DNA of 64,000 bases from positions 6,352,501 through 6,416,500 of the forward strand of contig NC_081813.1 of NCBI RefSeq assembly GCF_030704535.1, written 5' to 3'. The number at the start of each line of letters is the position of its first letter. The stretch's first letter is position 1. Origin of the DNA: Vitis vinifera (taxonomy: Eukaryota > Streptophyta > Magnoliopsida > Vitales > Vitaceae). Positions 12,601 through 24,940 of the stretch are shown piece by piece. The translations under genes were made by a program, and so were the position numbers. A model generated the notes under the pieces. The model ran no database searches. It was not told where the DNA came from and saw only the letters and a program-made list of their open reading frames with translations.

Positions 12601-14560
12601 ATCCCTACATTTTGGACTTTTCAGAAGCAAATATTGGACAGTAAGCACATTGGAAAAGCAATGTCTACCACCTTTGAGATAATCTGCAAAAAAAATTCTT
12701 GTTCTCCATGCATTTCCAATAGAAAAGAACAAAGAAACAAAGAAATGAGCTTCCTTCCAGTGATGTACTCTAAAATAAGTCAAGAATTCATTTCTAGTAC
12801 ATCAATCCAATCGAATATTCCTACTACATTCAAATATAAGAATTCGAATCACCCAATTTGTTTCTATTTAAGAAAAAAATAAAAATAAAATATTCATTCT
12901 TATTTTCCAAGCATGGCCTTCCGAAAATCATTAAGATAGATTCCAGTAATAGAGAATGTAGATATTGGACCAACCATATACCAAAAAGAAAATTTCTAAA
13001 CTGAGGAAAAATAAAAGAACATGGAATTCTAAATCTAAGCTTTGTCCTTCTTTGATTTGGAAAGCTAGAAGAACTAAAGAACAGTAGCCTTTTTGCATCA
13101 TTGACTGATTTTTTCAATGAAATTTTTTACATGGGATTTGATTGAAACAGGGGCCCATGCTTGAAAGTCCTTGGTTTGCCCATGCTGATTGTTAAACTAA
13201 ATGAGAATCCATTGATCCATATGTTAGTTCCATGTTTCATCAAATCTATCTTTTTGATTTTTCACATTGAGACTGACCTCAAGTATCAGAAAATGTATGG
13301 ATTTAATTATAAACACAATACTGGATGAATCAATTTTCTGGGCTGCATTGGATGGAAAGAGAGTTTCACATACATGTAAGGATATCAGGTAAAAAATAAT
13401 CAATTATATTATTAAAAAAACAATGTCCAGTAAGGTAACGCTCGAAGGGAGTGAATGGTTGTATTTAAAAATTATTAAGTAGGGAGTTGAATTTTTAACT
13501 TGCAAGATATCAGGGATAAACAGAATAGTCAAAATCAAACACAAGATCATAAAAAAAGTTTATGTGAAAAGTCCCCACACTAATCATGGAGATAAAAAAC
13601 CATTTGGGTTTAAAACCTCAAATCTAAATATGTTATATAAGATTAAGTCCACACAGACTTACTTGAATATTTTACCCTAAACTCTAGAATTTACGATTTG
13701 ATCCAAGTCCATGACACAACAATCTTCAATTACTTTGGTGAATACTCCTCAACCTCATTGAAAAAATGCAAGTCTTTCAACAATCCAATGATTCAATACT
13801 TTGAATCATTAATGAGAGATTGAGAATGGTATAACAAGTTATGCTAAATCTCTCGGGGAATCTCTGGCCCTAAAAATGTTATAATAGGGTTTATATAAAC
13901 CTCCAAGCCCTAGGGAATTAGTATCATAAAGTTTCTAAATTCAATATGCGTGATTATACAAAAAAATATTTTGCCATATTTTGGTAGATTTTACATGAGC
14001 ACTAAATAAGCGCTTGAGCACTATTTCCACTACCTAAACAACTTTGGCTTTTTCAAAATATTAATATAAGTTTTTCAATTAAAAAAAAAATACGATCCAC
14101 TTTTAACCCATTGAACACCTAACTTGTCACTATTCAAACCTTTTTAGACTTACATGTGTTTCTAGATTAAGCAAACAACAACCTTGAATCTTCGTTAATA
14201 GAGAGTAAGTCACAATGTAAAAAGTTTCATAAGGTATAAAATAATTAGAACAAAATTGTCAACATATAACATAAACTCATTGTCTTAACAATTGTAACTA
14301 GCCCCATAAATATCAACTATTAGAGAATATAATATATGAAGCTGACGTATGGATTCTAAAAGATACCAGATAAAAATGATAGTTTTCTTTTATCTTTCTC
14401 AACAACCAAACAGAACATTACCTAATGAAGAACTGGTATCTACCGTACCACAGTCAAATAAAAAGAAACCAACAATCAAGACCAAACAAAAAACCTAAAT
14501 AATAATAAAGCTGGCGTTAGATTGTGCAATTCACTTTAAATTCCATCTGTAGAACTAGAA
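12600..14560. other. Spacer between F-box copies
   Basis: Apart from the F-box fragment at about 13146-13230 I see no gene. The sequence is AT-rich and contains no clear terminal repeats. Confidence 0.4.
13146..13230 (+). pseudogene. Orphan start of an F-box/LRR exon 2
   Basis: The sequence aacaggggcccatgcttgaaagtccttgg closely matches the acceptor site and first codons of exon 2 of the intact gene at 15183-15240 (aacaggtgcccatgcttaagg...). The similarity fades after about 85 bases. With the fragment at 11.95 kb this shows at least two more F-box copies once stood here. Confidence 0.75.
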
Positions 14561-14731
14561 TCCAAAACTATGAATTTGGAGCACATGGAATTTAATTTTA
14601 ATTACGAGTCCATTGCTCTGTCGACCCTCAAAGTATCCTATGTTCTTCTCAACTCCTTCCGGCCGGCAATTTATGTTAAATAAACACAAAGGTGGAATTA
14701 CCAATGATTGTGATAAAAGAAAACCAAACGG

Positions 14732-14768
14732 GAGAGAGTTAGAGGGAGAGAGGGAGGGAGAGAGAAAG
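14732..14768 (+). promoter_or_regulatory. GA-rich leader of the F-box gene
   Basis: A run of gagagag/gggag purine repeats lies directly upstream of the ATG at 14769. GA-rich 5' leaders are common in plants and can bind BPC/GAGA-type factors; the role here is inference. Confidence 0.35.
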
Positions 14769-15761
14769 ATGGATAGAAAATGGGATGAGCTAGACATGGA
14801 CTGCTTGATCAATATTTTTGAGAGGTTGGAGCTCCAAGAGTTGATACTAGGAGTGGCTTTCGTCTGCAAATCATGGCACAGAGCTTCTGTCAGCCCTCAA
14901 TGCTGGAAAACTCTCAACATGGACAAACTCAACTTTGCTCCATCGTCCAGTCCTTTTGTCACCACATTCTGCCATCAATATGCTATACACAACTTCTCTG
15001 TCTCTGGTTTCCTGACCTTGGCTCTCAGTCGAGGTGGTCCAGCCGTTGTGGAGCTAATCCTTCCTGCTATTTGCACATTAGAAAAGTTGATCTACGCATC
15101 AAACATGTAAGTTCTGATAATTTCCTCACCCAATTCAAGATTCGTTAGATAGGAAAATAAAAGCATTTATATAAGATTTGGTTTCAACAGGTGCCCATGC
15201 TTAAGGGTCCTTGGCCTGCCAATGCATATCGTAAAGCACAACAACAGCATCGACTTATTCAGCGATGAAGAAATGACGCAGTTTCTGGGACTCTTCAACA
15301 AATGGAAGGATCTTGAATACTTGCATCTTCGAGAGTATCAGTCTTACACCCGAGAAGTCCTTTTAGCAATCAAATTACACTGCAAAAATTTTGTCGGGAT
15401 AAAGAAGATAGGTCTAATGGGAGATGATGAAGCCTCAGCTATTGCTGCTGTTCTTCCGGGACTTAAGCAATTGACTGTAACTTCTTCTGCAACTCCTGCC
15501 CTTATGATCAGAGAAAGCCTGAAGGAAATATTGGAGGGGTGTAGAGAGTTAGAGGTGCTGGTGATAAATGATTGTTGTGGATTTGAGGTTGATGAAGAGA
15601 TCTTGAAGATGACTTCTCATATCAGGAGCTTTTTGTACAAGGATGTGAGGCCTAATGTAGATGAGGACTACTATCCTTTGGCTATAATCTTCAATCCTGA
15701 CACTTGGAAACATTCAGGAATTGATCTTGGTTTGGGAATTGATCATCTTGGTTTGAACTGA
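14769..15761 (+). CDS. F-box/LRR-type protein (At3g48880-like)
   Basis: Two exons: 14769-15106 and 15191-15761, with GT-AG intron 15107-15190 splitting an ATG codon; 302 aa. The F-box spans about residues 4-48 (KWDELDMDCLINIF..., FVCKSWHRAS, CWKTL), the part that binds the SKP1 subunit of an SCF ubiquitin ligase. The rest is leucine-rich with degenerate LRR-like segments (LEKLIYASNM, LRVLGLPM, LEYLHLREY, LKQLTV, LEVLVIND) that would select a target. The start was chosen because MDRKWDELD is the usual opening of this subfamily, whereas the frame upstream is a purine leader. The frame is intact, unlike the two fragments at 11.95 and 13.15 kb. The substrate is unknown. Confidence 0.85.
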
Positions 15762-17300
15762 GTACTGGATGATTAAGAACTGCTAGGTTGAATTTATTTT
15801 GTATTTTTCTCTGATAATAAGAACTCATGATCTTTTATTTTTTACCTAGTGAGCCCATTTGGATTAATTCTTATTAAAGCAGCTCTTTTATTACAATTGC
15901 TTTTAACCACAACGTAAACTGTTCTCAAAAACAATTTTTTTGATTTTTAAAAACAAAAGCTTTTTTTCAATTATATTTTTTTTATATATGAAAAAAAATA
16001 ATTCTGAGAACTTGTTAATATGGTGTTTTTAAAAATTATATTTTAATTATTTTGTTTTTAATTTTTTTAGACAATTTTTAAAAAAAAATAATTGTATAAA
16101 TATGCAGAATAACTAAAAATAAAATATTATAAATAAAAATTATTTTTAAGAAATATACACAAAAATGGGTTGAGAGCTTTCCAAATTCACAAATAAGAGT
16201 TTTGTTCTACAAAACAATATAGAATTGTTTTTATTTTTCTAAACAATAAAAAAGAAATTCCAACAAGGATGAAAGGGAATAAATTATGTTATATTTGTTT
16301 AATATGAAAGAAAATGTAAGAGAAAAAAAATAGACAGAAAAAATAGAAAAAAAATAAAAATAAGGTTTAAAATTAGTAAATTATTTTTATATTATAAAAG
16401 TTGTTTGTTCGATGTGTTTTTAGTGAAAGTGCTTCTTTTAAAAGTATTTTTAAAATAATCACCAATCAAATATCTCTTCAAAAAATATTATAAGTGATTT
16501 TCAAAAGTGATTTTTTAGATTTTTAAAAATATTTCTTAAATTTTACTAAACACTTTTTTTCCTCAAAAATATTTTTTAGGCTTTCTAAAGTCACTATCAA
16601 TCTCTACAAGTGTTTTTTTTTTCTTAAATCACCATTATAAGTGATTTTTAAGCACTATAAAAAGATTTTTTAGGTTTTTAAAAATGTTTCTTAAAATTTG
16701 TCAAACAACTAATTTTTCTTCAAAAACATTTTTTAAGCCAAAGGAGTTTCCTAAAATTACTCTCCAACCCCTAACTCTAATTCAAACTCATTTACTTATC
16801 TTAAATCTTTTATATAAAGATTATAAAAATACATAATTTCTAATTAATTTACCTATAATTGATTTTCTCTCATGTTTTTTTTAATGTAAAAGTAAATATA
16901 AAAAATCATTTTCATTAATATTTATTTTTTTCCTAGTATTTTCCAACAAGCAAATATAATGTATAAGTATTAGGATATTTTAATTTTAATTTTCAATATA
17001 ATTTTTTAACTTAAATTATAAAACTATAGTTATAGTCTTGCCTTAGTTTGCATAGGTTGAAGCAGATTTCTATTTAATCAAAATTATAAAAAAATAAAAT
17101 AAAATTAATAAGAGATAAAAACTATATATATATATATATATAAAAAAAAATTGAATTGAAATTCTTCCCACGTGTCAAACAAATAAAATACAAACCCTAA
17201 GACAAAAGGAATCCAAAAACCTTCACTTTGCCTCACCCAAAACAGAGAGTAAGGACCATCCAATATAAGATCCGCGCAGTCTTCTCTCATTTCTCAGATA
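15762..17300. repeat. AT-rich intergenic DNA with MITE-like hairpin sequence
   Basis: No gene is visible. From about 16400 to 16760 the words aagtgatttt, tttttagg and caaacac/caaacaac recur in both orientations, matching the hairpin family at 2.74-3.42 kb. A (ta)n microsatellite is at about 17124-17142. Confidence 0.45.
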
Positions 17301-17304
17301 GAAA

Positions 17305-17327
17305 ATTAGGGTTAGGGTTAGGGTTTC
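17305..17327 (+). promoter_or_regulatory. Telo-box cluster upstream of the Alba gene
   Basis: Three tandem TTAGGG units ending in GTTT lie 15 bases before the start codon. Telo-box motifs (AAACCCTAA) are established promoter elements of plant translation and ribosome genes. A G-box-like cccacgtgtc lies about 170 bases upstream of the ATG. Activity is inferred. Confidence 0.6.
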
Positions 17328-17341
17328 CAGTCTTTACCGGA

Positions 17342-20300
17342 ATGGAGGAGATTACAGAGGCCGTTAACAACATCAACATCTCAGATTTGCACAAGAAGAA
17401 CCGCATTCAGGTTTCTAATACCAAGAAGCCCCTCTTCTTCTATGTTAATCTCGCAAAGGTAACCGGTGCTTTCTCTTTGTCTTGTTGTGTGTGTTTTTTA
17501 TGTTATTATTTTAACGGTTTTTTTAATTGTTTTGTTTGTTTTTTGGAAAATATTTTCTGGGAAAAAATTTTCCCGAGAAAATTGAGTTCTGATGTGCGGT
17601 GATGCTTCTCCTCCGCCCCTAAAACATGCTGAATGGATGCAAATAATTATTTTCTGGCTTGTTATAAAATATTTATTGAGATAAATGGAGCATTAATGGT
17701 TTTGTTCTTTTGACGAAAAGATTTATATGGAAATTTTTCCTCAGAAAAAAAAAAGTTTTAAATGTAGAGAGGTGTGGTTCCTGAAACTAAATAAAGAACT
17801 TTCATGGAGTTTCTATTAATTTTTTCAGTGACCTCTGTATATCTTTGGCTGAATTAAATGGAGAATGGAAAACAGCCTTCTCATCAAATTTTTTGGGGAA
17901 TGTTTTTCTTGGTTATGAACTTGAAACAGAATCAGTAACTGTTTCTCTCCGAAATAGAATGAGCATATATCTTCCGGTTTAGTTTTAGGTTTCTGTATTT
18001 AGTTGATGTGATTCTCTAAAACAATGTATTGGCTTGTATCCACCCATATACTTATTCCATTGTTTTGGTAATTAATCATTTTGCAGAGGTATATGCAGCA
18101 ACACAATGAAGTGGAACTTTCAGCTCTTGGAATGGGTATTATTTTCTGGATCAATTTTGATTATCCTTTGTATCTGCTGCTAATTTTATAAGCAACATTA
18201 TGGAAACTTGAGGAAATTGACCGAGTGTTTTTTTTTTTTTTTTTCAATATTCCTATTTGTTAAAATGAGCCAAGATAGTTTCCCAAGTTTCCTTTTGCAC
18301 ACATCTTAATTATTGCCTTTCGGGAACCATTTTAGAATGTAGTGCTTGATTTCTAACCTTGTATTTAGTTATGGGAAAGAACGTAGGGAATGGAAGAAGA
18401 ACTTTCTAGAAGTTTGACATTTTTATGAATTTTCTTTGTTCCTTTCCTCAAACTTCTTGAGAACTTTATGGAACCTAAATTTCCCTTGAGTGAACAAGGA
18501 TGTATATTTTGTGGGGTTGTACTTTGACAATCAAATGAATCATTTGTAATAATCCTCTGATTGCTTTATTTAGGTACCATTGGTTGTCATTGGCTGATTT
18601 AATCACTTTTTATTGATGGAATCAATTTCTAAATTGAAAGGCAGGTTTGGTCTACCTTTAGAAAAGACTGAAAATGATTCTTTTTTATTTCCTTAGATAA
18701 ATTCATCTAATGGCCTCTGAGTGTGATTTTTCTATTACTTAGACTGCTATCAAAATTACTTCTGTCTATTTCATGGTTTTTTCAATCCTAAATGAAGAAC
18801 AAGTTAAAGCCCTGCTCAATATGTAGTTATTCTCTGTTTACCCTTCTTTTTTATGTTTCTTATGGTTACGGATTCTTTTTGTAGATTCTCATGGATGGGA
18901 TTTCTCTAGATATATGAGATTCGGGATTAAGAGTTGGGTTTTATCACTATTTTAATTAATCACGATTCGGTGATGTACAGTCATTCTGTCATGGGATTTT
19001 TCTTGTTAAAAATATGACAATCAGTTCTGAATTTTGACAAAAGCCCTAATTGATACTAATCTTTATTAGAATATGTGTGGTGCTCTTGAAATTGTTGATA
19101 ATTCTTTTTATCAGAAAAATAGTTGGTATTGTAGCCATGTTGGTGAAGAAGCAGAAGAAAAATGGGCCTGAATCACTTGTATCCTGTGGTAAATGACCTG
19201 GATTTGATGAAGGAAAAAATAAGACAAATTAGTGGGTTGGTATTCTTTTGGTGGTTTCAAGGATAGCTTTAGCATCTCAATAAAATGGGCCCAACAAAGA
19301 GTCATTCTTAAATTTTTGGATGGTAATTAGTTAACCAGAGTTATGAAACACATAAATTATCAAATCAATTTCTACTTTTAGCATTTACTTCATAATTGCT
19401 TTATTGTTACAACTTAAGAAAATATGAACCTAACGTCACATTACATTCCTTCACAAAACTAAGCTGACCAAACTAGTTTTAGATCATTTTAGTTGAACTC
19501 CTGTGTCATTATTAAGGTGTACGCCGCTGTACTTTTTAATATTTGCATTGTCCTTAATATCATCTTATAATGCCTTTTTTTTCTCCCTTTAGGTGAAGTT
19601 AAATGTGAATAACCTAAGATTGCCTAACAAAAAGAGAAATCCACCCAAGTTTACAGGGAATATACAATGAGAACCAAAGGCAAAAAAATAAAATAAAAAA
19701 ATCCCAAAATACAACCAAAGAACCGTACTTATCCTTGACCTAAATCCTCATACTATACTATCTTGCACATGGGTTCTTATCATTCTTATCTTTGTATTAG
19801 ACTATTAGTTATATATGAAACTTTACTTCAATGGCCCATGTAAACTCTTGGAGAAGATATTTGTATTTTACTGCAAGCATTTGCTCGGCTACTACACTAC
19901 TTGTTGCCTGCCCTTGGCAAGTTCTATAACTCAATGTTCTAAATTCTTTTAACATATTTTGACCTGCACATCATCCTTGTTTAGAGCCTTCTAGTTGTCA
20001 AATTATTACAATTTTCACACAGCCCCTTAAGAAATATAAACCTAAATCCACCTAACGTCCCTCCACAAAGCTAAGTTGGCCAAACTGAATCTGGATCTTT
20101 TCTGTTGCACGTTTGTGTTATTATTAAGGTGTGCCCTGCTGTGGTTTTTATTATTTTTCTTGTTCTTAACATCATTTTATATTGCCTTTTTTTCTCCTCT
20201 CCAGGTGAAGTTAAATGTGAATAGATTAATAATGCCTAATAAAAAAGGGGGGCCACCCAAATGTACAGAGAATATGCAAAAAGTGCCACAGAGGAAAAAA

Positions 20301-21250
20301 AATCTAGATACAACCAAACATGCATACCCCTTATCCTTAACCCAGGTCCTCATCCTAATACTCATATTATGGTGCCTTGTACGTGGGCACTTAGTATTCT
20401 TACTGTTAGTATTGGTTAGATATAAAACTTTACTTGAATGACACATGTAATAACCTGGTGAAGATATTTGAATTTTACTGCAAGCTTTTATTCAGCTTCT
20501 ACACTGGCCGTTGCCTGCCCCTGGCAAGTGTTAGAACTCGATGTTCTTAAGCCTTTGAATTATGTTAATTCTTGGACCACACATCATCCTTGTTTAGAGC
20601 CTTCTAGTTGTCATACTATTGCGATTTCAACACAGCCTCTAGACTTCTTAAAGATCCACTGAATTGTGCATTGCTAATGACTCTCTCACACCAGTGCCCT
20701 ATCAGTTGGTTGTTTCCATGCCTTATTTCCATAACCACCTGTCTAGAGCTCAAGTGGATGCAGTATGTGTTTGATTGTGGAAAGTAAACACCGAAAACTT
20801 TGACTTACTGTTCTTAAGTCACTGTAGCTTCTGTTGATTTTGTATATTGTTTTGTTGGCATCATAGAGTTGCAACTGCAAGATCTTATTTTCTGGCATGT
20901 AGCACACCAACATGGTTTATTGTGATTCTAGTCTGTGAACATGATAATGATCTTGAGTGTTGAACTTGGTGGGTGAAGACCGTTATGAGAAGTGGGGGAT
21001 ATTCATGAAGATTGATACATCATGTTTTTATCCATTCTTCAGAATAAGGCACATGTTGAGCATGTGGATGGTTCGGAATGATGAGTGAACACCATTTTTG
21101 CGCTTGAATGGACTTTCCTTGCCTATCTGCTTCAAATAATTGTTCATGATTTACCTCATTCAATTGGAATTATTGAGTATCAATTACTTAATTGATCTTT
21201 ATAGTCCTGCAGACAATATAAATATTTATTTTTTAGATTTGGGTTCTCTC

Positions 21251-21281
<31 letters not shown>

Positions 21282-22630
21282 CTTTTTGTTTTTTAGGCTG
21301 GGGGTACTATTGAGTTGTGTTGGGGTCTCTTTGTGCAACTAGGATGAGGATATAGATGCATCTTGGTTATTGCCCTTTCATGAGGGAAGTTGTTCCTGTG
21401 GATGTTCCAGAGTGCTGATTTAATTAATACCTTTGTTGTAGATACACAGACCATCTGTATCAAATGTCTGAGTTGCAGATAAAGTAGTTGTCTTGTTACC
21501 CTATATACTCTCTCAGACAATTGATATTTTCTTTTTGTATACCACTACAGCTATTGCCACAGTAGTTACCATTGCAGAAATTCTGAAAAACAATGGACTG
21601 GCTGTTGAAAAGAGTGAGTTCTTGGCTTTTCACTTTCTTTTCCCAGAAGTCCTAGAAAATATTGCAGTGTTGTTTCTTCTACTTCTTTTCCCCTCCTTGG
21701 TTTCAATTTTGAATTAGATTTTTCTGGAATTACCTTATGCAGAAATCACAACCTCTACAGTCGATATGAAAGATGAATCTAGGGGAAGACCTGTCCAAAA
21801 AGCCAAGGTAAGTTTCCACAATGCAAAATCATTAAATAGACTTGAAGTAGTACATTGCAAATATTTCTTTTTCAGGTTTTAGTTGTTGGGTGGGCTATGT
21901 TAAGTCATAAATAGGTTTTGCCATATGCTATGAAAGGTTGCTGTGACCTTTTTATTTCAGAGACCATTCTCATTCTGTCCTTGTATAGTTCAATAGCTAA
22001 ACATTAATCAAATAAATAAAAAAATTAGTAGGCTAGTGGACCTGGTATTGGAGGACTTTATATTTGTACTGCCCATCCATGCCAATTTTAAAATATTAGT
22101 TGTGAGGGATTCATATGAGCTATAGGTGGGCTACATGATGAGTTGGTCCTTGCACAATCCCTGTTAGGAGATCCATGAATGAAGATTGAATGCTACTGGT
22201 GTTTTTGATCTATGGTCTGATGATATTCCTGAATAGGAATGCCAATCAATATAATATGGATGAATTATATAAGGATGAGTCTCAGTGATACCTGCTCTGC
22301 TGGTATTCTACTAAATATGGATGAGTAACAGGCAAATGTCTTCCATTTTTTGATATTCCTGTGGGGTTTATAATTTTATAATGGCAATATTGGCTCATCT
22401 AAGTGTATATTTGATTCCTATTATATTCTTTGCCACTTTCAGTTATTTTTCTTCAAATTTTATAAATCTTATAGTAGGTTAGAATGATTCAACCTCCAAT
22501 GGAGTCTTACATGCTCGTAATGCTTCTGTTCTAGATTGAGATATTACTCGGAAAGACTGCAAACTTTGATGAGCTGATGGCGGCTGCAGCAGAAGAGAGG
22601 GAAGCTGGAGATGTTGAGGAGCAGAGCTGA
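17342..22630 (+). CDS. Alba-domain DNA/RNA-binding protein
   Basis: Five exons: 17342-17458, 18087-18135, 21551-21613, 21743-21807 and 22535-22630; all junctions are GT-AG and in phase, giving 129 aa. The protein reads as one continuous Alba fold: KNRIQVSNTKKPLFFYVNLAK (residues about 19-39), the RYMQQHNEVELSALGMAIATVV helix region, VEKKITTSTVDMKD, then GRPVQKAKIEILL strands and an acidic alanine- and glutamate-rich tail. It closely resembles the short plant Alba proteins (Arabidopsis At1g29250/At2g34160 type), which bind RNA and R-loop DNA and take part in RNA metabolism. Length is normal for the short class. The second intron is unusually long (3.4 kb) and holds a tandem duplication and a (CT)n microsatellite. 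Expression is probably broad, consistent with the telo-boxes. Confidence 0.92.
19400..20640 (+). repeat. Tandem duplication of about 612 bp inside Alba intron 2
   Basis: Two copies, roughly 19400-20020 and 20020-20640. Matching landmarks: acctaacgtc, cttattaaggtgt, a polypyrimidine tract ending in AG then gtgaagttaaatgtgaat (19593 and 20205), and catcatccttgtttagagcc. Each copy keeps an exon-like block after a good acceptor, but the predicted peptides match nothing I know and copy 1 is not open throughout. Confidence 0.75.
21248..21290. repeat. (CT)n microsatellite in Alba intron 2
   Basis: A nearly pure pyrimidine run of CT dinucleotides within the intron, between the tandem duplication and exon 3. 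Confidence 0.8.
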
Positions 22631-23084
22631 GGAGAGAGATTTGCCTGGAATAGGGCTTCTTATCCTTAATTTGCTGATACTAGTTAATGACTTTGTTTGT
22701 AGTCAGTTTCATTTATTGTGCCTCGGACTGAATTTATTAAGCTCAAGGTGAATTCAAGGCAAGATTTTCCTCTTTAGTTGCCAACTTAGAAACATTCACA
22801 ATTTATAGATTCAGATTGCTACTTTTGGCTCTATTCAATTGGTCTGTTGTGTTATGATAAAAGTAGTTGTGATCTTGGTGGTGTCCAATTCCCTTTCCTT
22901 TTTCTTATGGATATTGGATGATTTCTTTTCAAGTGGGTAAGTTTGATATGATTCAAACTTTACATAAACAAGTTGTTTTCGAGTTAACTATATAATAGGA
23001 ATTTGATTTACTTAATAATTATGTTAATTAATTTGATTATAATCATGAATTATAAGACGCCTTATCTATTTAATAATTAGGTCA
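22631..23084. other. 3' flank of the Alba gene
   Basis: Probable 3' UTR followed by AT-rich spacer. No other gene is visible. Confidence 0.4.
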
Positions 23085-23610
23085 TGTTTGAAGATCGGCC
23101 AGACCAGAAAAAATGAGAAGAAAGGTGCAGCCGCACCAATGGGGGGAAAGGGAACAAGAGCAAGACGATTCTGAGCACATTAGGAGAGGATTTTTTTATT
23201 TTAGCAAGAGCTTGAAGATAGATTCAGCCACGTCTTAGGGAGGTTTTGAACACTGGAGGAATTTTGGTTGATTTTTGAACGAGATTTAGAAGAAAATTGT
23301 GGACATAGAGAACACGTTTCCGGGGGAATCTTTGGAGGACACAGGCTGATTCGGGGATTTTTTGTGGGGGAGGAACACACACAAGCCAGATCGGAGCAGC
23401 AGGTATAACTAGACTTAGAAGGAAAAGTGACACAGCCGTGAAATATGGTAGCCGCAAGCAAGGTTAGTGTTCTTTGATTTTGTTTTGTTTGATTTAAAAA
23501 TGCAAATGAATGTGAAAGTGGGTGGTTGACTATGAATTTCGTCAGTGGGTTTTGAGTTTAATTTTTCTAAAATCCAAACATGAATGTGAATATATGGTCG
23601 ATTATGATGT

Positions 23611-23800
23611 GAATGATGTCATTGGCATGCTTTATTTATTTATTTATTTGTTAAATCGATGGAATGAGATCATGGGTGGTTATAATGAGATTTAATGTAG
23701 AGTTTGAATGATGTCATTGGCATGCTTTATTTATTTATTTATTTGTCAAATCAATGGAATGAGATCATGGCCGGCTATAATGAAATTTAATGTAGAGTTT
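23611..23800. repeat. Two tandem copies of a 95-bp unit
   Basis: gaatgatgtcattggcatgc with its following (attt)n run and gatcatgg recurs at 23611 and 23706 with few differences. It lies inside the LTR-like block. Confidence 0.8.
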
Positions 23801-24641
23801 CACATGAGTGTTCGTGGAGATATAAAGATTAGTGGTGATGTATTTGGATGGAAAAACAAAATCCGGAAAAATCAATGGAGGTGCAGCAGGCTACAGTAGT
23901 TTGGGTCTTTATTGAATAAAGAAAAAATGAAATGAAATGAGTGTGTGGAAACATGGCAGCCATGAGGAGTTTGTGTAGTGAATGATCATGAAACCACGTA
24001 TTTTTTAACTAAAAAAAATGAAATATCAATTTTTTTTTGTAATAAATGTTTTGAAATGCTTTTCTTTTTTAGGTTGATTCATTTGTCAATCCTGTGATTA
24101 AACTCCTTTCCAAAAAGTTATCATGTGATGGCAGAGTGAAGAAATGATGTGCATGAATATATATAACTATTAATAATGATATCGTTTATAATAGCTTTGT
24201 TCAAATAAAAAATCGTAATATTTAAAGTATTCTAAACATTTTTTTTTCTTGGATTAAAATATAAAATAATTGTTTATCTTATTTATAAAATTGATTATGT
24301 TTTAAAAAAAATAATTTATTTGCTTTCTAAATAAAAAGTTGGGGAAATAATCCTTTTGTAAATAAAATAAAGTCTAAAAAAAGATTTATCAAAGAAAAAT
24401 TTAAATAAAATTATAAAAGATATTTTTTACATTTATAAAATATTTTTAAATGGTGGAATAATCTTTTGTATATGAGGTTTTATTATTATTATTATTAAAA
24501 ATAAAATTTACTCTTTTTTCGTTTTCTCTCCTATGAAATTCCTTCCTTGTAAATAAGATAGAATTATGGTACTTTTCACCTTTCTCTTAATGAAAATTTT
24601 AAAAACTATTCACTTGTTAATAAAATCAAAGCGGAACATTT

Positions 24642-24940
24642 CCTTGAATGGAATTGTATTAAACCATTGTTTTCTAATAATAAAAGAAACAAAAATTATT
24701 TTCTAGTAATTAAACTGTTTAAAAGCATTTTTCTTTAAATGAAATTAAAGCATTTTTTATTTAAATTAATCAAAACTTTCTTTTATAAATCCTTGAATGG
24801 AATTGTATTAAATCATTCGTTTTCTAATAAAAGTAATAAAAATTATTTTCTTGTAAATAAACTGTTTAAAAGCATTTTTCTTAAAATGAAATTAAAGCAT
24901 TTTTTATTTAAATTAATTAAAATTTTCTTTTATAAATAAA
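24642..24940. repeat. Two tandem copies of a 149-bp unit
   Basis: The word ccttgaatggaattgtatta starts copies at 24642 and 24791, followed in both by aaactgtttaaaagc and aaagcattttttattt. The open frame at 24739-24939 is a by-product of this repeat. Confidence 0.8.

Noticed and set aside
17305-17327. Interstitial telomere tract
   Set aside because: Only three units and in a gene leader; fits a telo-box regulatory motif.
17228-17602. 124-codon frame as the Alba first exon with a longer N-terminus
   Set aside because: It begins upstream of the telo-box leader and reads through the intron; MEEITEAVNN at 17342 matches the family start.
24739-24939. 66-codon frame as a small gene
   Set aside because: Its peptide is a twofold repeat caused by the 149-bp tandem duplication in AT-rich DNA.
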